This document shows, in pieces, positions 46,724 through 56,063 of a DNA stretch of 64,000 nucleotides (its first letter is position 1; every line of letters starts with the position of its first letter). The notes beneath the pieces were generated by a model. It did not search any database, was not told the origin of the DNA, and saw nothing but the letters and a program-made list of their open reading frames with translations. The stretch lies in assembly GCF_900188225.1 (NCBI RefSeq), contig NZ_FZOC01000002.1, forward strand, positions 180,175-244,174, written 5' to 3'. Both the position numbers and the translations under genes were made by a program. The DNA is from Humidesulfovibrio mexicanus. GTDB taxonomy: Bacteria > Desulfobacterota > Desulfovibrionia > Desulfovibrionales > Desulfovibrionaceae.

Positions 46724-46999
46724 CCAGGTATCCTCCGTTCAGGAAGGGTGTTTACGGGGTGACGCTCAATAGCATTCCGCGCGGCGAATGAAAACCCTGA
46801 ATTCGTCAGACGGTACAGACGATGATTCGCTTAGGGCCTTGCGGAGTCCCCGGAGTCCAGGCGCAGCGGGCCGAACAAGGTTCGTCGGTTTTGGGCCGCA
46901 CTTGACAGGAGCCCCGGCCATGGCCAATTGTCCCCAAGCCTTATTGAACCTGGTCCGGGCGTCCTTCCTGCCCGGCCGCAGCCCACACGAGGAACCCGC

Positions 47000-47635
47000 A
47001 TGAAACCGCTCGTCCTGCTCGGCATCATCCTCGCCGGGGTCGTCATCCTTGGCGGCACCGGCCTTGTGGCCACCAACAACGAGATCATCACCAAGGACGC
47101 CGTGGTGGAGCAGATGGCCGGCCAGGTGAACAGCGCGCTGCAGCGTCGGCTGGACCTCATCCCCAATCTGGTGGAGACCGTGAAGGGGTACGCCTCCCAC
47201 GAAAGCGAGACCTTGAGCGCGGTCATTTCCGCCCGTGCCCAGGCCACGCAGATGAAGCTCGACGCGTCCACCCTCTCGGATCCGGAGAAGCTTAAGGCCC
47301 TGAACCAGTCCCAGGGGCAGCTCTCCGCCGCGCTGGGGCGGCTCATGGTGGTCTCCGAACAGTACCCCAACCTCAAGGCCGATGCGCGTTTCCAGGATTT
47401 GATGGCTCAGCTTGAGGGCACCGAGAACCGAATCAAGATCGAGCGCGACAACTACAATGCGGCCGTCACCGCGCTCAACGTGCAGATCCGCACCTTCCCC
47501 GGCAGCTTGGTCAATGCGCTCATGACCCATGCGAGCCCCCGGCAGGTGTTCCAGGCCGAGGAGGCCGCCCAGGCCGCGCCCAAGGTGAGCTTTGGCAACG
47601 CTCCGGCCGCTGCGCCCGCAGGGGGCGCGCAGTAG
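47000..47635 (+). CDS. LemA family protein
   Basis: A 211-aa protein with one N-terminal membrane anchor (residues 4-24) and a LemA helical domain: 'ALQRRLDLIPNLVETVKGYASHE', 'LMVVSEQYPNLKADARFQDLMAQLEGTENRI' and 'RDNYNAAVTALNVQIRTFPGSL' are strongly conserved. The C-terminus is Ala/Pro-rich. Its stop overlaps the TPM gene start by one base; LemA-TPM pairs are common, though the joint role at the membrane is unclear. Confidence 0.92.
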   Translation: MKPLVLLGIILAGVVILGGTGLVATNNEIITKDAVVEQMAGQVNSALQRRLDLIPNLVETVKGYASHESETLSAVISARAQATQMKLDASTLSDPEKLKALNQSQGQLSAALGRLMVVSEQYPNLKADARFQDLMAQLEGTENRIKIERDNYNAAVTALNVQIRTFPGSLVNALMTHASPRQVFQAEEAAQAAPKVSFGNAPAAAPAGGAQ

Positions 47636-48519
47636 TGCGACGCCTCGCCGCCGTCCTGGCGCTCTTGGCGGCGCTGGCGGTTGCGGTACCGCGCGCAGCG
47701 GTGGCGTTGGAGATCCCGCCGCACGGCGGCCAATGGGTGGTGGACCTGGCCGGGCTGCTGCCTCCGGCCGAGAAGAACGCCCTTGGCGCGGAGCTGAGGC
47801 GCTACGCCGAGGCCTCGGGCAACCAGATCGTCGTGCTCACCGTGCCCTCGCTTGCGGGCGAGAACATCGCCGCCTACGCCAACCGCGTGGCGCGGCAATG
47901 GGGCGTTGGGGCCAAAAGCGCCAATACCGGCGTGCTCATCCTGGTGGCCAAGGCCGAGGCGCGCGTGCGCTTCGAGGTGGGGCGCGGCCTTGAGGACCGC
48001 CTTACCGATGCGCAGTCCAAGCGCATCCAGCGCGAGGTCACGGTGCCGCATTTCCGGGCCGGACGTTTTGGCCAGGGCCTGGCGGAGACGGTGCGGGCCT
48101 TGGAGGCCTCGCTGGGACCGGGCGTCGGCGCCCAGGGCGCTGCGGGCCCCGCTGCGGGCCAGCCCGCGGCCGCGCCCGCGCGCAAGCAGGATACCGGCTT
48201 TCCCTGGCTGACGCTTGGGCTGGTGGTGCTGGCTACCGTGCTGGCCATCGCGGTATTGAGCCGCAGGCGTGGGCCGGGCGGATACGGCGGCGGATACGGG
48301 GCGGGCCCGGGCGCGTCCCAGGGCGGCTACGACGGTGGAGGCGGGCGCGGCAGCTCGTTTTTGATTGGCCTGCTGATGGGCTTGCTTTCCAGCCGTTGGC
48401 GCGGACCGGGCGGACCGGGCGGCTTTGGCGGCGGGGACGGCGGCTTTTCCGGCGGCGGCGGAGACTTCGGCGGCGGCGGCAGCGATTCCGGCTTCGGCGG
48501 CGGGGACGACAATTCCTGA
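47635..48519 (+). CDS. TPM-domain membrane protein (YgcG-like)
   Basis: A 294-aa protein: signal peptide (residues 1-25), a TPM domain (about 35-165) with 'VVDLAGLLPPAEKNALGAELRRYAEASGNQIVVLTV' and 'TGVLILVAKAEARVRFEVGRGLEDRLTDAQ', a membrane segment (about 190-208) and a Gly-rich C-terminal tail with GGG/SGG repeats. GTG 47635 overlaps the lemA stop. The TPM domain should face the periplasm. Confidence 0.9.
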   Translation: MRRLAAVLALLAALAVAVPRAAVALEIPPHGGQWVVDLAGLLPPAEKNALGAELRRYAEASGNQIVVLTVPSLAGENIAAYANRVARQWGVGAKSANTGVLILVAKAEARVRFEVGRGLEDRLTDAQSKRIQREVTVPHFRAGRFGQGLAETVRALEASLGPGVGAQGAAGPAAGQPAAAPARKQDTGFPWLTLGLVVLATVLAIAVLSRRRGPGGYGGGYGAGPGASQGGYDGGGGRGSSFLIGLLMGLLSSRWRGPGGPGGFGGGDGGFSGGGGDFGGGGSDSGFGGGDDNS

Positions 48520-48615
48520 GCGCGCCAGAAGGCTGATTGCGGCGCGTATCGTGGCACGAATTGTTGACGCGAGCCGCCGGATGGATATATCCACAACGAG
48601 CGGAGAAGCGCCCGC

Positions 48616-49311
48616 ATGACGAAAAAAGACAGCGCAGCCGCCGGACGGCCCGGCGTGGTGGAGGCCCAGGCTGGTGAACGCCTGTGGCGGCTTTCCCGCC
48701 CGGCGGACCTGGAGAGCCTGTGGGCCGCCATGGGCGAGGGCGACCTTGGCCTGGACGAGCGCCTGCCCTACTGGGTGGAGCTGTGGCCCGCCTCGGTGCT
48801 GCTCGCCCGCTTCATCGCCGCCAACGCGGCGGTTTTTTCCGGGCGCTTTTGCCTGGACGCCGGCTGCGGTCTGGGGCTTTCCTCCCTGGCTGCGGCCGCA
48901 GCGGGGGCGCGGGTGCTGGGCTTCGACTACGAGCCCGAGGCTTTGGCCTACGCCCGGCGCAACGCCGCCGAGAATATGCGCCCCGGCGAGGGCAAGCCGC
49001 TTTTCGCCGTCATGGACTGGCGGCGTCCGGCCGTGCCACGAGGCCGCGCGGATCTTGTGCTCGGGGCGGACATCCTGTACGAGCGCAGGTTCTTTGAGCC
49101 GGTGGCCGACTTTTTGGATTTCGCCCTGGCGCCTGGCGGACGGGCGCTCATCGCCGACCCAGAGCGCGGCGTTTCGGCTCCGGCGGCGGGCCGCCTGCGT
49201 GAGCGGGGCTGGCGGGTGCGCGTGGCGCATACCGGCCGCGTGGCCCAGGGCGGACAGGACATGACGGTGAACCTGCTGGAGATTGCTCGCGGCGATTCCT
49301 CACCCCTGTAA
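48616..49311 (+). CDS. Class I SAM-dependent methyltransferase
   Basis: A 231-aa cytoplasmic protein. SAM-binding motif I is '[39 protein letters not shown]' (about 78-115), followed by '[22 protein letters not shown]', which resembles the protein-lysine/nicotinamide N-methyltransferase-like group (METTL/PrmA-like). The first 40 residues contain '[17 protein letters not shown]', typical of this group. The substrate is unknown. It lies 16 bases before nikR and may be co-transcribed with it. Confidence 0.82.
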   Translation: MTKKDSAAAGRPGVVEAQAGERLWRLSRPADLESLWAAMGEGDLGLDERLPYWVELWPASVLLARFIAANAAVFSGRFCLDAGCGLGLSSLAAAAAGARVLGFDYEPEALAYARRNAAENMRPGEGKPLFAVMDWRRPAVPRGRADLVLGADILYERRFFEPVADFLDFALAPGGRALIADPERGVSAPAAGRLRERGWRVRVAHTGRVAQGGQDMTVNLLEIARGDSSPL

Positions 49312-49327
49312 CGAAGGAAGGCTGACC

Positions 49328-49747
49328 ATGGGAGAGACCATCCGCTTCGGCGTGTCGCTTGATTCCGACCTGTTGGACAAGTTCGACGACCTGTGCAAGG
49401 AGAAAAGCTACCAAACCCGCTCCGAGGCCATCCGCGACCTCATCCGCAGCATGTTGGTGCAGCGCCAGTGGGAGGATTCCGATGGCGAGGTGGCGGGCAC
49501 GCTGACCCTTGTCTACGACCACCACGCCAGCGGGCTGGCCCAGAAGCTCACCGAACTGCAGCACGACAGCCACGAGGTCATCCTCTCCACCATGCATGTG
49601 CACCTGGACCACCACAATTGCCTGGAGGTGCTTGTGCTCAAGGGCTCGGCAGAGACCATCAAGCACCTGGGACAGAAGCTTATTTCCACCAAGGGGGTGA
49701 AGCACGGGCATCTTGTGCTTACCACCACGGGCCAGGAGATCGATTAG
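49328..49747 (+). CDS. nikR: Nickel-responsive regulator NikR
   Basis: Ribbon-helix-helix repressor that senses Ni2+. The 139-aa protein has the DNA-binding ribbon '[20 protein letters not shown]' and helix '[13 protein letters not shown]', and the Ni ligands His79, His90, His92 and Cys98 with exactly the spacing of E. coli NikR (76, 87, 89, 95). The following folE2 starts within its stop codon. Likely targets (nickel uptake, hydrogenases) are not in the window. Confidence 0.96.
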   Translation: MGETIRFGVSLDSDLLDKFDDLCKEKSYQTRSEAIRDLIRSMLVQRQWEDSDGEVAGTLTLVYDHHASGLAQKLTELQHDSHEVILSTMHVHLDHHNCLEVLVLKGSAETIKHLGQKLISTKGVKHGHLVLTTTGQEID

Positions 49748-50538
49748 TGGCCGCGCCGATGGAGGACGTGCAGAAACATCCTGCCCCGGTCCAACTGCCC
49801 ATCGACCGCGTGGGAGTGAAGGATTTGCACCTGCCGCTCGTGGTGCGCGACCGGCAATCCGGCACGCAGCACACCGTGGCCCGTGTGGACCTGGCGGTGG
49901 ATTTGCCCGCGGCCTTCAAGGGCACGCACATGAGCCGTTTCGTGGAGGCCCTGGAAAACTGGGAGGAGGAACTTTCCCGCGCGTCGCTGGAAAAGCTGCT
50001 CTCGGACATCTCCGTACGGCTGGAGGCCCGGCGCGCCTACGCCCGTTTTGATTTTCCCTACTTCTTGCGGCAGTCTTCGCCCAAGAGCGGGGCAAAATGC
50101 CTCATGGGCTATCCCTGCTCGGTCATCGGCGCGTGGGAGAACGGGCGGCTGGACTTCACCCTGGGCGTGGATGTTCCCGTGATGACCGTGTGCCCCTGCT
50201 CCAAGGCCATCAGCGACGAGGGCGCGCACAGCCAGCGCACCAGCGTGCGCATCAACGCCAAGTTCAAGGGCTTCCTCTGGCTGGAGGATCTGATCGAGAT
50301 CGCCGAGCGTTCGGGTTCCTCGCCCGTGTACACCCTGCTCAAGCGGGAGGATGAGAAGTTCGTCACCGAGGCGGCCTTCGCCAACCCCGCCTTTGTGGAA
50401 GACGTGGTGCGCGCCGCGGCCAAGGGGTTGTCCGAGCATCCCCGCATCACCTGGTACAAGGTGGAAGTGGAGAGCCACGAGTCCATCCATGGACATTCGG
50501 CCCAGGCGTCTATTGAAAGTTCGGCGAAACAGGGGTAA
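49747..50538 (+). CDS. folE2: GTP cyclohydrolase FolE2
   Basis: Type IB GTP cyclohydrolase opening folate/pterin synthesis. The 263-aa protein has '[18 protein letters not shown]', '[12 protein letters not shown]', the metal-binding Cys in '[20 protein letters not shown]' and a C-terminal '[14 protein letters not shown]' typical of FolE2. It uses GTG 49747, overlapping the nikR stop by one base, so nikR and folE2 are translationally coupled. FolE2 can use metals other than zinc, so coupling to a metal regulator is reasonable, but no direct link is shown. Confidence 0.93.
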   Translation: MAAPMEDVQKHPAPVQLPIDRVGVKDLHLPLVVRDRQSGTQHTVARVDLAVDLPAAFKGTHMSRFVEALENWEEELSRASLEKLLSDISVRLEARRAYARFDFPYFLRQSSPKSGAKCLMGYPCSVIGAWENGRLDFTLGVDVPVMTVCPCSKAISDEGAHSQRTSVRINAKFKGFLWLEDLIEIAERSGSSPVYTLLKREDEKFVTEAAFANPAFVEDVVRAAAKGLSEHPRITWYKVEVESHESIHGHSAQASIESSAKQG

Positions 50539-50586
50539 AGTCTATGCGTCGCCATCTCATGCAGACTGATGGCGACGGGGGAACCC

Positions 50587-51000
50587 ATGAGCGGCATCGA
50601 CTCCTCGTGGAATGTGCAGGCAGTAACTGCCCTTGACCTTTCCGCCATGGCGGCGTCGGAGAACATCGTCAACGCCAGCCAGGACACCCAGCACGTGCGT
50701 TCCATGGAGCGAGACGACTTCCATGGCGGCACGAATCCCCCCCTGCTTGACAGCACGGAGCTGAGCGCCAACACCACCGCCCCCGGCGGGCCGGGCTCCC
50801 CCCTGCATGTGGCGGGAAGCCCCACGGACTACGACTCCGGGCTCATCATCCCGGTAGCCTCCAGCTCCCAGGGAAGCGTGGCGGAGCGCGCCAACGAATA
50901 CCTGGACCAGAACCAGCTGGACCGGGCGTTCGCCTCCAACCTCGCGGCGCGGGCCTATGTGGACTCGTACGTCGGCGCCATTGTGGACTGCACGGCCTAG
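50587..51000 (+). CDS. Small flagellar rod-like protein, first of a pair
   Basis: A 137-aa protein from ATG 50587, with GGGGGA just upstream (ATG 50569 is an in-frame alternative). The N-terminal 'NVQAVTALDLSAMAASENIVNASQ' looks like a divergent rod-protein motif (normally ASENIANAST), and the C-terminal 'AYVDSYVGAIVDC' is less like the rod C-terminal helix. The middle is Ser/Pro/Gly-rich. It lies nine bases before the next, clearer rod-like gene. Confidence 0.5.
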   Translation: MSGIDSSWNVQAVTALDLSAMAASENIVNASQDTQHVRSMERDDFHGGTNPPLLDSTELSANTTAPGGPGSPLHVAGSPTDYDSGLIIPVASSSQGSVAERANEYLDQNQLDRAFASNLAARAYVDSYVGAIVDCTA

Positions 51001-51009
51001 GGAGGGAAT

Positions 51010-51363
51010 ATGGGGATTTCCGCCGCGGGAACCAGCGCACAGGCGCTTTCGGTTTTGGGAACCTCGCTTGACGCCACCGCGCACAACATCGCCAACGTTT
51101 CCACCGAGGGCTACCGCCCGCTGCGGACGGACCTGGCCGACGGTCCAGGCGGGCAGGGCGTGCAGGTGGCCGATGTGCGCCGCGAACAGGACTTCTCTTC
51201 CCCGGCGGCCTCGTCCTCCCCAGGTGCTCCGGCCGTCTCGGGCGTAGATCTCACCCGCGAGATGACCGGGCTCATCACCACCTCCCGGGCCTTCGAAGCC
51301 AACGCCGTCATGGTCCGCGCGGCGGAGGAGACCACCGGGCATCTGCTCGATCTTGTGGTCTAG
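51010..51363 (+). CDS. Small flagellar basal-body rod-like protein, second of a pair
   Basis: A 117-aa protein consisting almost only of the conserved ends of flagellar rod/hook proteins: N-terminal 'GTSAQALSVLGTSLDATAHNIANVSTEGYRPLRTDL' with the ANVST-GY motif, and C-terminal 'DLTREMTGLITTSRAFEANAVMVRAAEETTGHLLDLV'. The central domain that FlgB, FlgC or FlgG carries is missing. Ribosome site GGAGGG before ATG 51010. It could make a short rod segment or act as an export-linked regulator; it is not near the main fliC-fliD cluster. Confidence 0.72.
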   Translation: MGISAAGTSAQALSVLGTSLDATAHNIANVSTEGYRPLRTDLADGPGGQGVQVADVRREQDFSSPAASSSPGAPAVSGVDLTREMTGLITTSRAFEANAVMVRAAEETTGHLLDLVV

Positions 51364-51382
51364 GCTGCCTGGCCGCCGCGTT

Positions 51383-51550
51383 CTACTCGTCGTCCTCCAT
51401 CATGGCGAAGCTGTCCTGGTCGGACTTGCACTTGGGGCAGGTCCACTCGGGAGGCAGGTCGCGGGCCTCGGTGCCGGGAGCAATGTCCTGGCTGGGATCG
51501 CCTTTTTCCGGAACGTAGATGTAGCCGCAGTTCAGACACGCGCAACGCAT
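51383..51550 (-). CDS. Rubredoxin
   Basis: A 55-aa iron protein with one Fe bound by four Cys: Cys5-X2-Cys8 in 'CLNCGY' and Cys38-X2-Cys41 in 'CPKCKS', plus the usual Asp-Pro and 'GTEARDLPPEWTCP' motifs. The second motif has Lys in place of the usual Gly after Cys41, and an extra Cys lies at position 3. ATG 51550 has GGAGATCC upstream. In anaerobes it carries electrons for oxygen and superoxide defence. It is convergent with the rod-like gene. Confidence 0.92.
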   Translation of the reverse strand: MRCACLNCGYIYVPEKGDPSQDIAPGTEARDLPPEWTCPKCKSDQDSFAMMEDDE

Positions 51551-51876
51551 GGGGATCTCCTCGAATGCACCGGCCGCTGGCCGATGGGATGGCATTTCGT
51601 TTCGGGCGCTCGCCGCGCCCGCATGGACGGAAGCTACAGAGCCCCCGGCCCGGGGTCAATCGTTTCGCCCCCATTTGTTCCCGTGGCTTCACGGCTTGCC
51701 TCCGTGGTGGTGCGCGCATTTCCTGTGGCGCTGTTTTTTTAATCCAAGATTGGTGTCCTGTTTGGCTGCGTTCAACGGTGTTCATTTGGGAGAACTGGCC
51801 CCTGTGGGCTTGACAGCCTTGCGCGTGAAAGCGATTGACCTGTGACTCATGATGTATCGGCCAGCACGGAGGATTG
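51551..51876. other. Divergent intergenic region of rubredoxin and the TetR regulator
   Basis: About 326 bases without a gene. A TTGACA at 51810-51815 has no good -10 partner. AT content rises around 51715-51790. I see no clear operator, riboswitch or repeat. Confidence 0.5.
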
Positions 51877-52449
51877 ATGAGAAATCGCATGGCCCTGCTC
51901 GCGTCCGCCAAGAGCCTCATCGCGGCAAAGGGGGTCAAGGCCGCCAGCATTTCGGAGATTGCCGCCCGCGCCGGGGTGGCGAAGGGGCTTTTGTTCTATT
52001 ATTTTAAGGATAAGGACAGTCTTGTGCAGGCCATCGACCAGGAGGTGCAGAGCGGCTATATGCGGGACCTTCCCCCGGCGGGGGGATCCGGAACGGCCCG
52101 TGAACGGCTGCACGCTCTCATCCGCCACCATTTCGATTTTCTGGCCAGCAGCCCAGAGGACGCGCAGTTCTTGTACCAGAGCGGGGGCACGGCCGCCGGG
52201 GCAGCAGGTTTCTATGATCATCTGCACGAGCGGATTCTGGGAATTCTTGCCCAGGGGGAACGCGCGGGCGAGTTCGTTTCCGGGGACAAGGAGGCGCTGG
52301 CGTACATGCTGCTCGGCTCGCTGCATGGCGTGGGGCGGCTCATGCTCCACGAGTTCAAGCGCGACTACGACGCCGTACACCATCTCGCCGCAATGTGTGA
52401 CAAAATTTTGATGCGTCAGGGGGATGGGCCGGAAGGCCCTGGTTTTTGA
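51877..52449 (+). CDS. TetR-family transcriptional regulator
   Basis: A 190-aa DNA-binding repressor. The helix-turn-helix 'AAKGVKAASISEIAARAGVAKGLLFYYFKDKDSLVQAI' (residues about 15-52) is typical, and the C-terminal ligand domain is helical. ATG 51877 has GGAGG four bases upstream. The gene after it encodes a glycosyltransferase on the same strand, but 185 bases away, so a regulatory link is uncertain. Its ligand and targets are unknown. Confidence 0.88.
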   Translation: MRNRMALLASAKSLIAAKGVKAASISEIAARAGVAKGLLFYYFKDKDSLVQAIDQEVQSGYMRDLPPAGGSGTARERLHALIRHHFDFLASSPEDAQFLYQSGGTAAGAAGFYDHLHERILGILAQGERAGEFVSGDKEALAYMLLGSLHGVGRLMLHEFKRDYDAVHHLAAMCDKILMRQGDGPEGPGF

Positions 52450-52634
52450 GCGCCATCTTCCGGCGAAGGATGAAGAGAACGGTGGGCGGACGCGGTGCGC
52501 TCCGTCTGGCCGACTTGCCTGATGTTGGGGTTGTTCATCGGGAAGCGGCTTTTGGACATCCCGCCGGTGCTGTGCCCGCCACGCTGCACCGTGATGCTCG
52601 GCCGCTGAGGTGCGGCCCGAACAATGAGGACGCC

Positions 52635-53453
52635 ATGCGGCACGAGTGTTTCGACTCCAGGAGCTTCCCCCCGGAGGTCTCCATCGTCATTCCCTGCCGC
52701 AACTACGCGCGTTTTCTGCCCGGTTGCCTTGGGTCCATCTCCGCGCAAGGCATGGACCTCTCCAAAGTGGAAATTATCGTTGCGGACGATGCCAGCACGG
52801 ACGGCTCCGCCGACTTGGCCCGCCAGTTGCTCGAACCGATGCCGCTTGCGGCCTGGGCGGTGCTGGAGTTGCCCCGCCAGGGCCGACCTGGCCCCGTGCG
52901 CAACGCCGGCCTTGCGCGGGCGCGGGGACGCGCCCTGCTGACCCTCGACCCGGACGACGAGCTTCTGCCGGATTTTCTGCCGCGAAGCCTGGAAGCGCTC
53001 TGCGCCGGGGTCGACGTGGCCTATGCCGATTATGTGTTGGAGGAAGGCGGCGCGCGTTCCGTGGTGCGTTTGCGGGCCTACCACAAGCTGCTTTTGGCCA
53101 ACCAGAACATTCTGCCGCCGACGGCGCTGTTCGTGCGGGAGTTGTGGGACCGGGGGGCGCGGTTTCGCGCGGCGACGGCCTACGAGGACTGGGACTTTTG
53201 GATCCAACTTGCGCTGCTCGGCGCGCGCTTCGTCCATGTGGACGAGCCGCTGTATCTGTACCGGATGCATGGCGGCAACTTTTCGCTTCAGGCTCGGCTG
53301 GACGATGGCCCGTCCAAGGCGCGCATCGTGCTGGACAACGCGCGCTTCTTCCCGTCCTGGACCATTGCGTGGGCGCGGGGCGTGCTCTCCGGCGCGCCCG
53401 ACCACATGGGCCGCGGGCTTATCCCGGTGCTGCGCGAACATGCGGGACGGTAG
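52635..53453 (+). CDS. Glycosyltransferase family 2
   Basis: A 272-aa cytoplasmic transferase acting at the membrane on nucleotide sugars. The GT-A motifs are 'VSIVIPCRNYARFLPGCLGSI', 'VADDASTDGS' and 'LTLDPDDELLPDFL' (DXD-type), with a later 'ATAYEDWDFWIQLAL' block that holds the catalytic Asp/Glu. ATG 52635 has GAGG six bases upstream. Base composition is typical of the genome, unlike the AT-rich gene that starts 267 bases later. Target glycan unknown. Confidence 0.9.
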   Translation: MRHECFDSRSFPPEVSIVIPCRNYARFLPGCLGSISAQGMDLSKVEIIVADDASTDGSADLARQLLEPMPLAAWAVLELPRQGRPGPVRNAGLARARGRALLTLDPDDELLPDFLPRSLEALCAGVDVAYADYVLEEGGARSVVRLRAYHKLLLANQNILPPTALFVRELWDRGARFRAATAYEDWDFWIQLALLGARFVHVDEPLYLYRMHGGNFSLQARLDDGPSKARIVLDNARFFPSWTIAWARGVLSGAPDHMGRGLIPVLREHAGR

Positions 53454-53720
53454 GGGGGGCAAAGCGGGGGGACCAAGCTCGTTGGGCATTATTTGAAAAG
53501 TCCGGTGGATGCGAATGACACAGTATTGTGTGACCTTACCCGCAGCGGTGCCCATTTTGTGCGATGAAGCCCTTTTTTGTGTGTTAATGGTTGATTTTGT
53601 CAGGCGAATTCATGAGTTTAAAATGATTGTAATAAATGATTTAAAGGATAGTGCTTTTTGTGTCTTTGATTTTGATTACCTTCTGTATTTATTGTTGTTT
53701 TCTAGGTCTAGGGGGGCGCT

Positions 53721-55976
53721 ATGTTTACTGTAAGGAAGGTTGTCTCAGTTACAATTGTATTTATACCCGTGATTCTTCAGGTATTATGGCAGATTACTAA
53801 TAATGAGCTACCGTTGGCAGATGGCGGAAGCATTTTTGCGACTTCATATATGACCTTTTTAAAATTCAAGGAAGGTGTGATTCAAGGCCTTCATTTTACA
53901 TTTCATTCTGGAGGTAGACCGGTACTATTCTCGGTTTTCGCAACACCATTTGTGCCTTTGTTTCATGTCTCTCCAATTTTGCCGACTGCAACATTCGTTG
54001 TGCTTGTGCAAATAGCAACATGTCTTATTTATTTTTTTGCTTTTTCATATAAGCTTGATTATCTGAAATCTGCGTTGTTAACTTGCATAATTACTACGTC
54101 TCCATTTGTTTTTAGTATACACACGCAGTTTATGCCAGAAATTGTATGGCACATGTGGTTTGCGTCATTTTTGTATTTTATTTTACGCTCTAATGATTTT
54201 CAAAATCTATTTAATTGTACTGCTTCCGGTATGGCCTTGGCGTTAACAATACTCGCCAGGCCTATTGAAAGTGTGGTTTTGTTAGCTCCTGCACTCGCTG
54301 TCTATTTCTTTTATCTTTTCAGGAATAAAAAGATTGTGTTGTGTCAATTTGCAATAAATTGTTTTGTCTTGTTTGTCTCTGTTTTTGGATGTTCCCTTGT
54401 CAGCTGGTATGGATTGAATATATATATTGGTTTTCTGTTTGTGGCTTTTACTTCCATATTGTTCATCCTTGTCGCAAAGTATTTTAATATAAATAAGCGC
54501 CACTCTGCTGTTTCAAGGAGGATTGAGCGAAAAGATGTGGCGATGTCCACTTTTCCATTGCGAAATTTTTTTTTGTTTTTGTCTCTAGTGTTAAGCGTGT
54601 GGATGATATTTTACGCAATGAATATTTTGTTTTGGGCGTATGATAATTCATTTGGTGGCGGTGCACAGACAAATGATCAAATCAATCTTTCTCGAAATAT
54701 TTTGCTTATTTTGAATGATGTTACTAACGTTTACGGGTATGCGTTGACTGTATGTTTAGCTTTTTCTGCAATTTTAGCTTTTGCGATAAACTATAATTCG
54801 AATCAAGGGTTGAAAAATGAATCATGGACATGCTATTGGCTATTTGCTTTGCTGTTGAGTGTTTTTCCAATGCTTGTTGCATATTCGGTCACAGGCACAA
54901 GCGATAGCCGGCGCATTTTTCTTGGAATGATATTTTTCTTTTTTAGCACTTCATATTATGTTGCCTATACTCGGTTCAACTCTAAGATTTTGAGTTCCGC
55001 AATTTGGACGATTTTGGTTTTGCTGTTTGCGATTCAAACGGTCGCAGTGTTCGCTGTCGCCAGTGGTCGTGCATCTCTTGCTGGCACGAAAACATATTTG
55101 GAAAAGTATTATGGAAGCTTCGGCATACGTGAACCACGGACATATATTGGGCGCGATTCTGATGTAATCAAGGCAATTAACTCACTTGGCGTGAAGAACG
55201 CCAAAATTGCTGTTTTTTCGCTCGGCATGTTTACTGATAAGGTTCTCTACCAGGCTGAAAGCTTGCGATATTTTGCTTTGGAAATGGCTCCGACTCTTCA
55301 ATTTGGAACCCTGTGGGGCTATACGAAGTACGAGCCGTATCTTGCGGTAGTTGGACGATTGCATAAGCAGAAATTTAATTATGTTTTGTTGGAGGATTTG
55401 GACAATCCAATTGCTGATCCCGTTACGCGTGATAGACTGCAATCGCATACGTTTTTCATAACAGATGTTTTGGACATGATCAGAACCCAAGGGGCCAATG
55501 CTCTCCCTGGGCTTGCAATTGTCAAGGAATTCGATCTCGACGGGAGGAAGCAGTATTTATTCAGGGTGTATGATGTATTGGAACCAACCATAACTGCGAG
55601 TTCGCAGTGTCAGGACTATTCTCCCAAGGGTCTTTTGGACGCAGAACAACCGGGATGGCATTCCCAGCGAACTCCAACGTATCCACAAACAGTAACGGTA
55701 CAATTCAAGATGGGCATTTCTTTTTCAACGGTCTCATTTTTGCCGCAAGAAGGAAATGCTGATCGAGCTCCGAAATCTGTAGCGCTGTATAAAAGTGATG
55801 ATGGCACTTGTTGGCAGCAGATAGGCGCTTCTGGAGATGTGCGTGCTTCGACTTCTGGCGATTGGCATGTTGTCAACGTCGAAAGATGCTCTGACGTGAA
55901 GCATGTTCGAATTGTCATTTTGTCGAATTGTGGGAATAAAGACTGGCTTACCCTAAGAGGTTTGCGTTTTGAGTAA
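53721..55976 (+). CDS. AT-rich membrane glycosyltransferase-like protein (GT-C type candidate)
   Basis: A 751-aa protein. Residues 1-430 have about ten to twelve membrane segments with a loop after the first holding 'NNELPLADGGSIF', an arrangement like GT-C glycosyltransferases that use lipid-linked sugars. Residues about 440-590 are a soluble domain, and the last 130 residues resemble a discoidin/F5-8-type beta-sandwich ('WHSQRTPTYPQTVTVQF', 'SDDGTCWQQIG'). I cannot name the substrate. The gene is far more AT-rich than everything around it and uses A/T-ending codons (Leu TTG/TTA, Ile ATT/ATA), so it was recently acquired. tRNA-Ser follows about 90 bases downstream. Confidence 0.72.
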   Translation: MFTVRKVVSVTIVFIPVILQVLWQITNNELPLADGGSIFATSYMTFLKFKEGVIQGLHFTFHSGGRPVLFSVFATPFVPLFHVSPILPTATFVVLVQIATCLIYFFAFSYKLDYLKSALLTCIITTSPFVFSIHTQFMPEIVWHMWFASFLYFILRSNDFQNLFNCTASGMALALTILARPIESVVLLAPALAVYFFYLFRNKKIVLCQFAINCFVLFVSVFGCSLVSWYGLNIYIGFLFVAFTSILFILVAKYFNINKRHSAVSRRIERKDVAMSTFPLRNFFLFLSLVLSVWMIFYAMNILFWAYDNSFGGGAQTNDQINLSRNILLILNDVTNVYGYALTVCLAFSAILAFAINYNSNQGLKNESWTCYWLFALLLSVFPMLVAYSVTGTSDSRRIFLGMIFFFFSTSYYVAYTRFNSKILSSAIWTILVLLFAIQTVAVFAVASGRASLAGTKTYLEKYYGSFGIREPRTYIGRDSDVIKAINSLGVKNAKIAVFSLGMFTDKVLYQAESLRYFALEMAPTLQFGTLWGYTKYEPYLAVVGRLHKQKFNYVLLEDLDNPIADPVTRDRLQSHTFFITDVLDMIRTQGANALPGLAIVKEFDLDGRKQYLFRVYDVLEPTITASSQCQDYSPKGLLDAEQPGWHSQRTPTYPQTVTVQFKMGISFSTVSFLPQEGNADRAPKSVALYKSDDGTCWQQIGASGDVRASTSGDWHVVNVERCSDVKHVRIVILSNCGNKDWLTLRGLRFE

Positions 55977-56030
55977 GGGGATTGCTTGGGGCCGCTGGAA
56001 CGCTTCCGCTTCGTAAGCTTGGCATAATGA

Positions 56031-56056
56031 AAACGGCCCCCAATTGGGGGCCGTTT
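56031..56056. terminator. Bidirectional terminator between the AT-rich gene and tRNA-Ser
   Basis: An 11-bp perfect stem (56031-56041 with 56046-56056, AATT loop), with A/T tracts on both sides. It can end both the plus-strand gene and the minus-strand tRNA. Confidence 0.88.
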
Positions 56057-56063
56057 GTTTGTA

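Noticed and set aside
46724..46999. Glycine riboswitch upstream of gcvH
   Set aside because: I looked on the minus strand for the conserved glycine aptamer cores and found none; only ordinary divergent promoter sequence is apparent.
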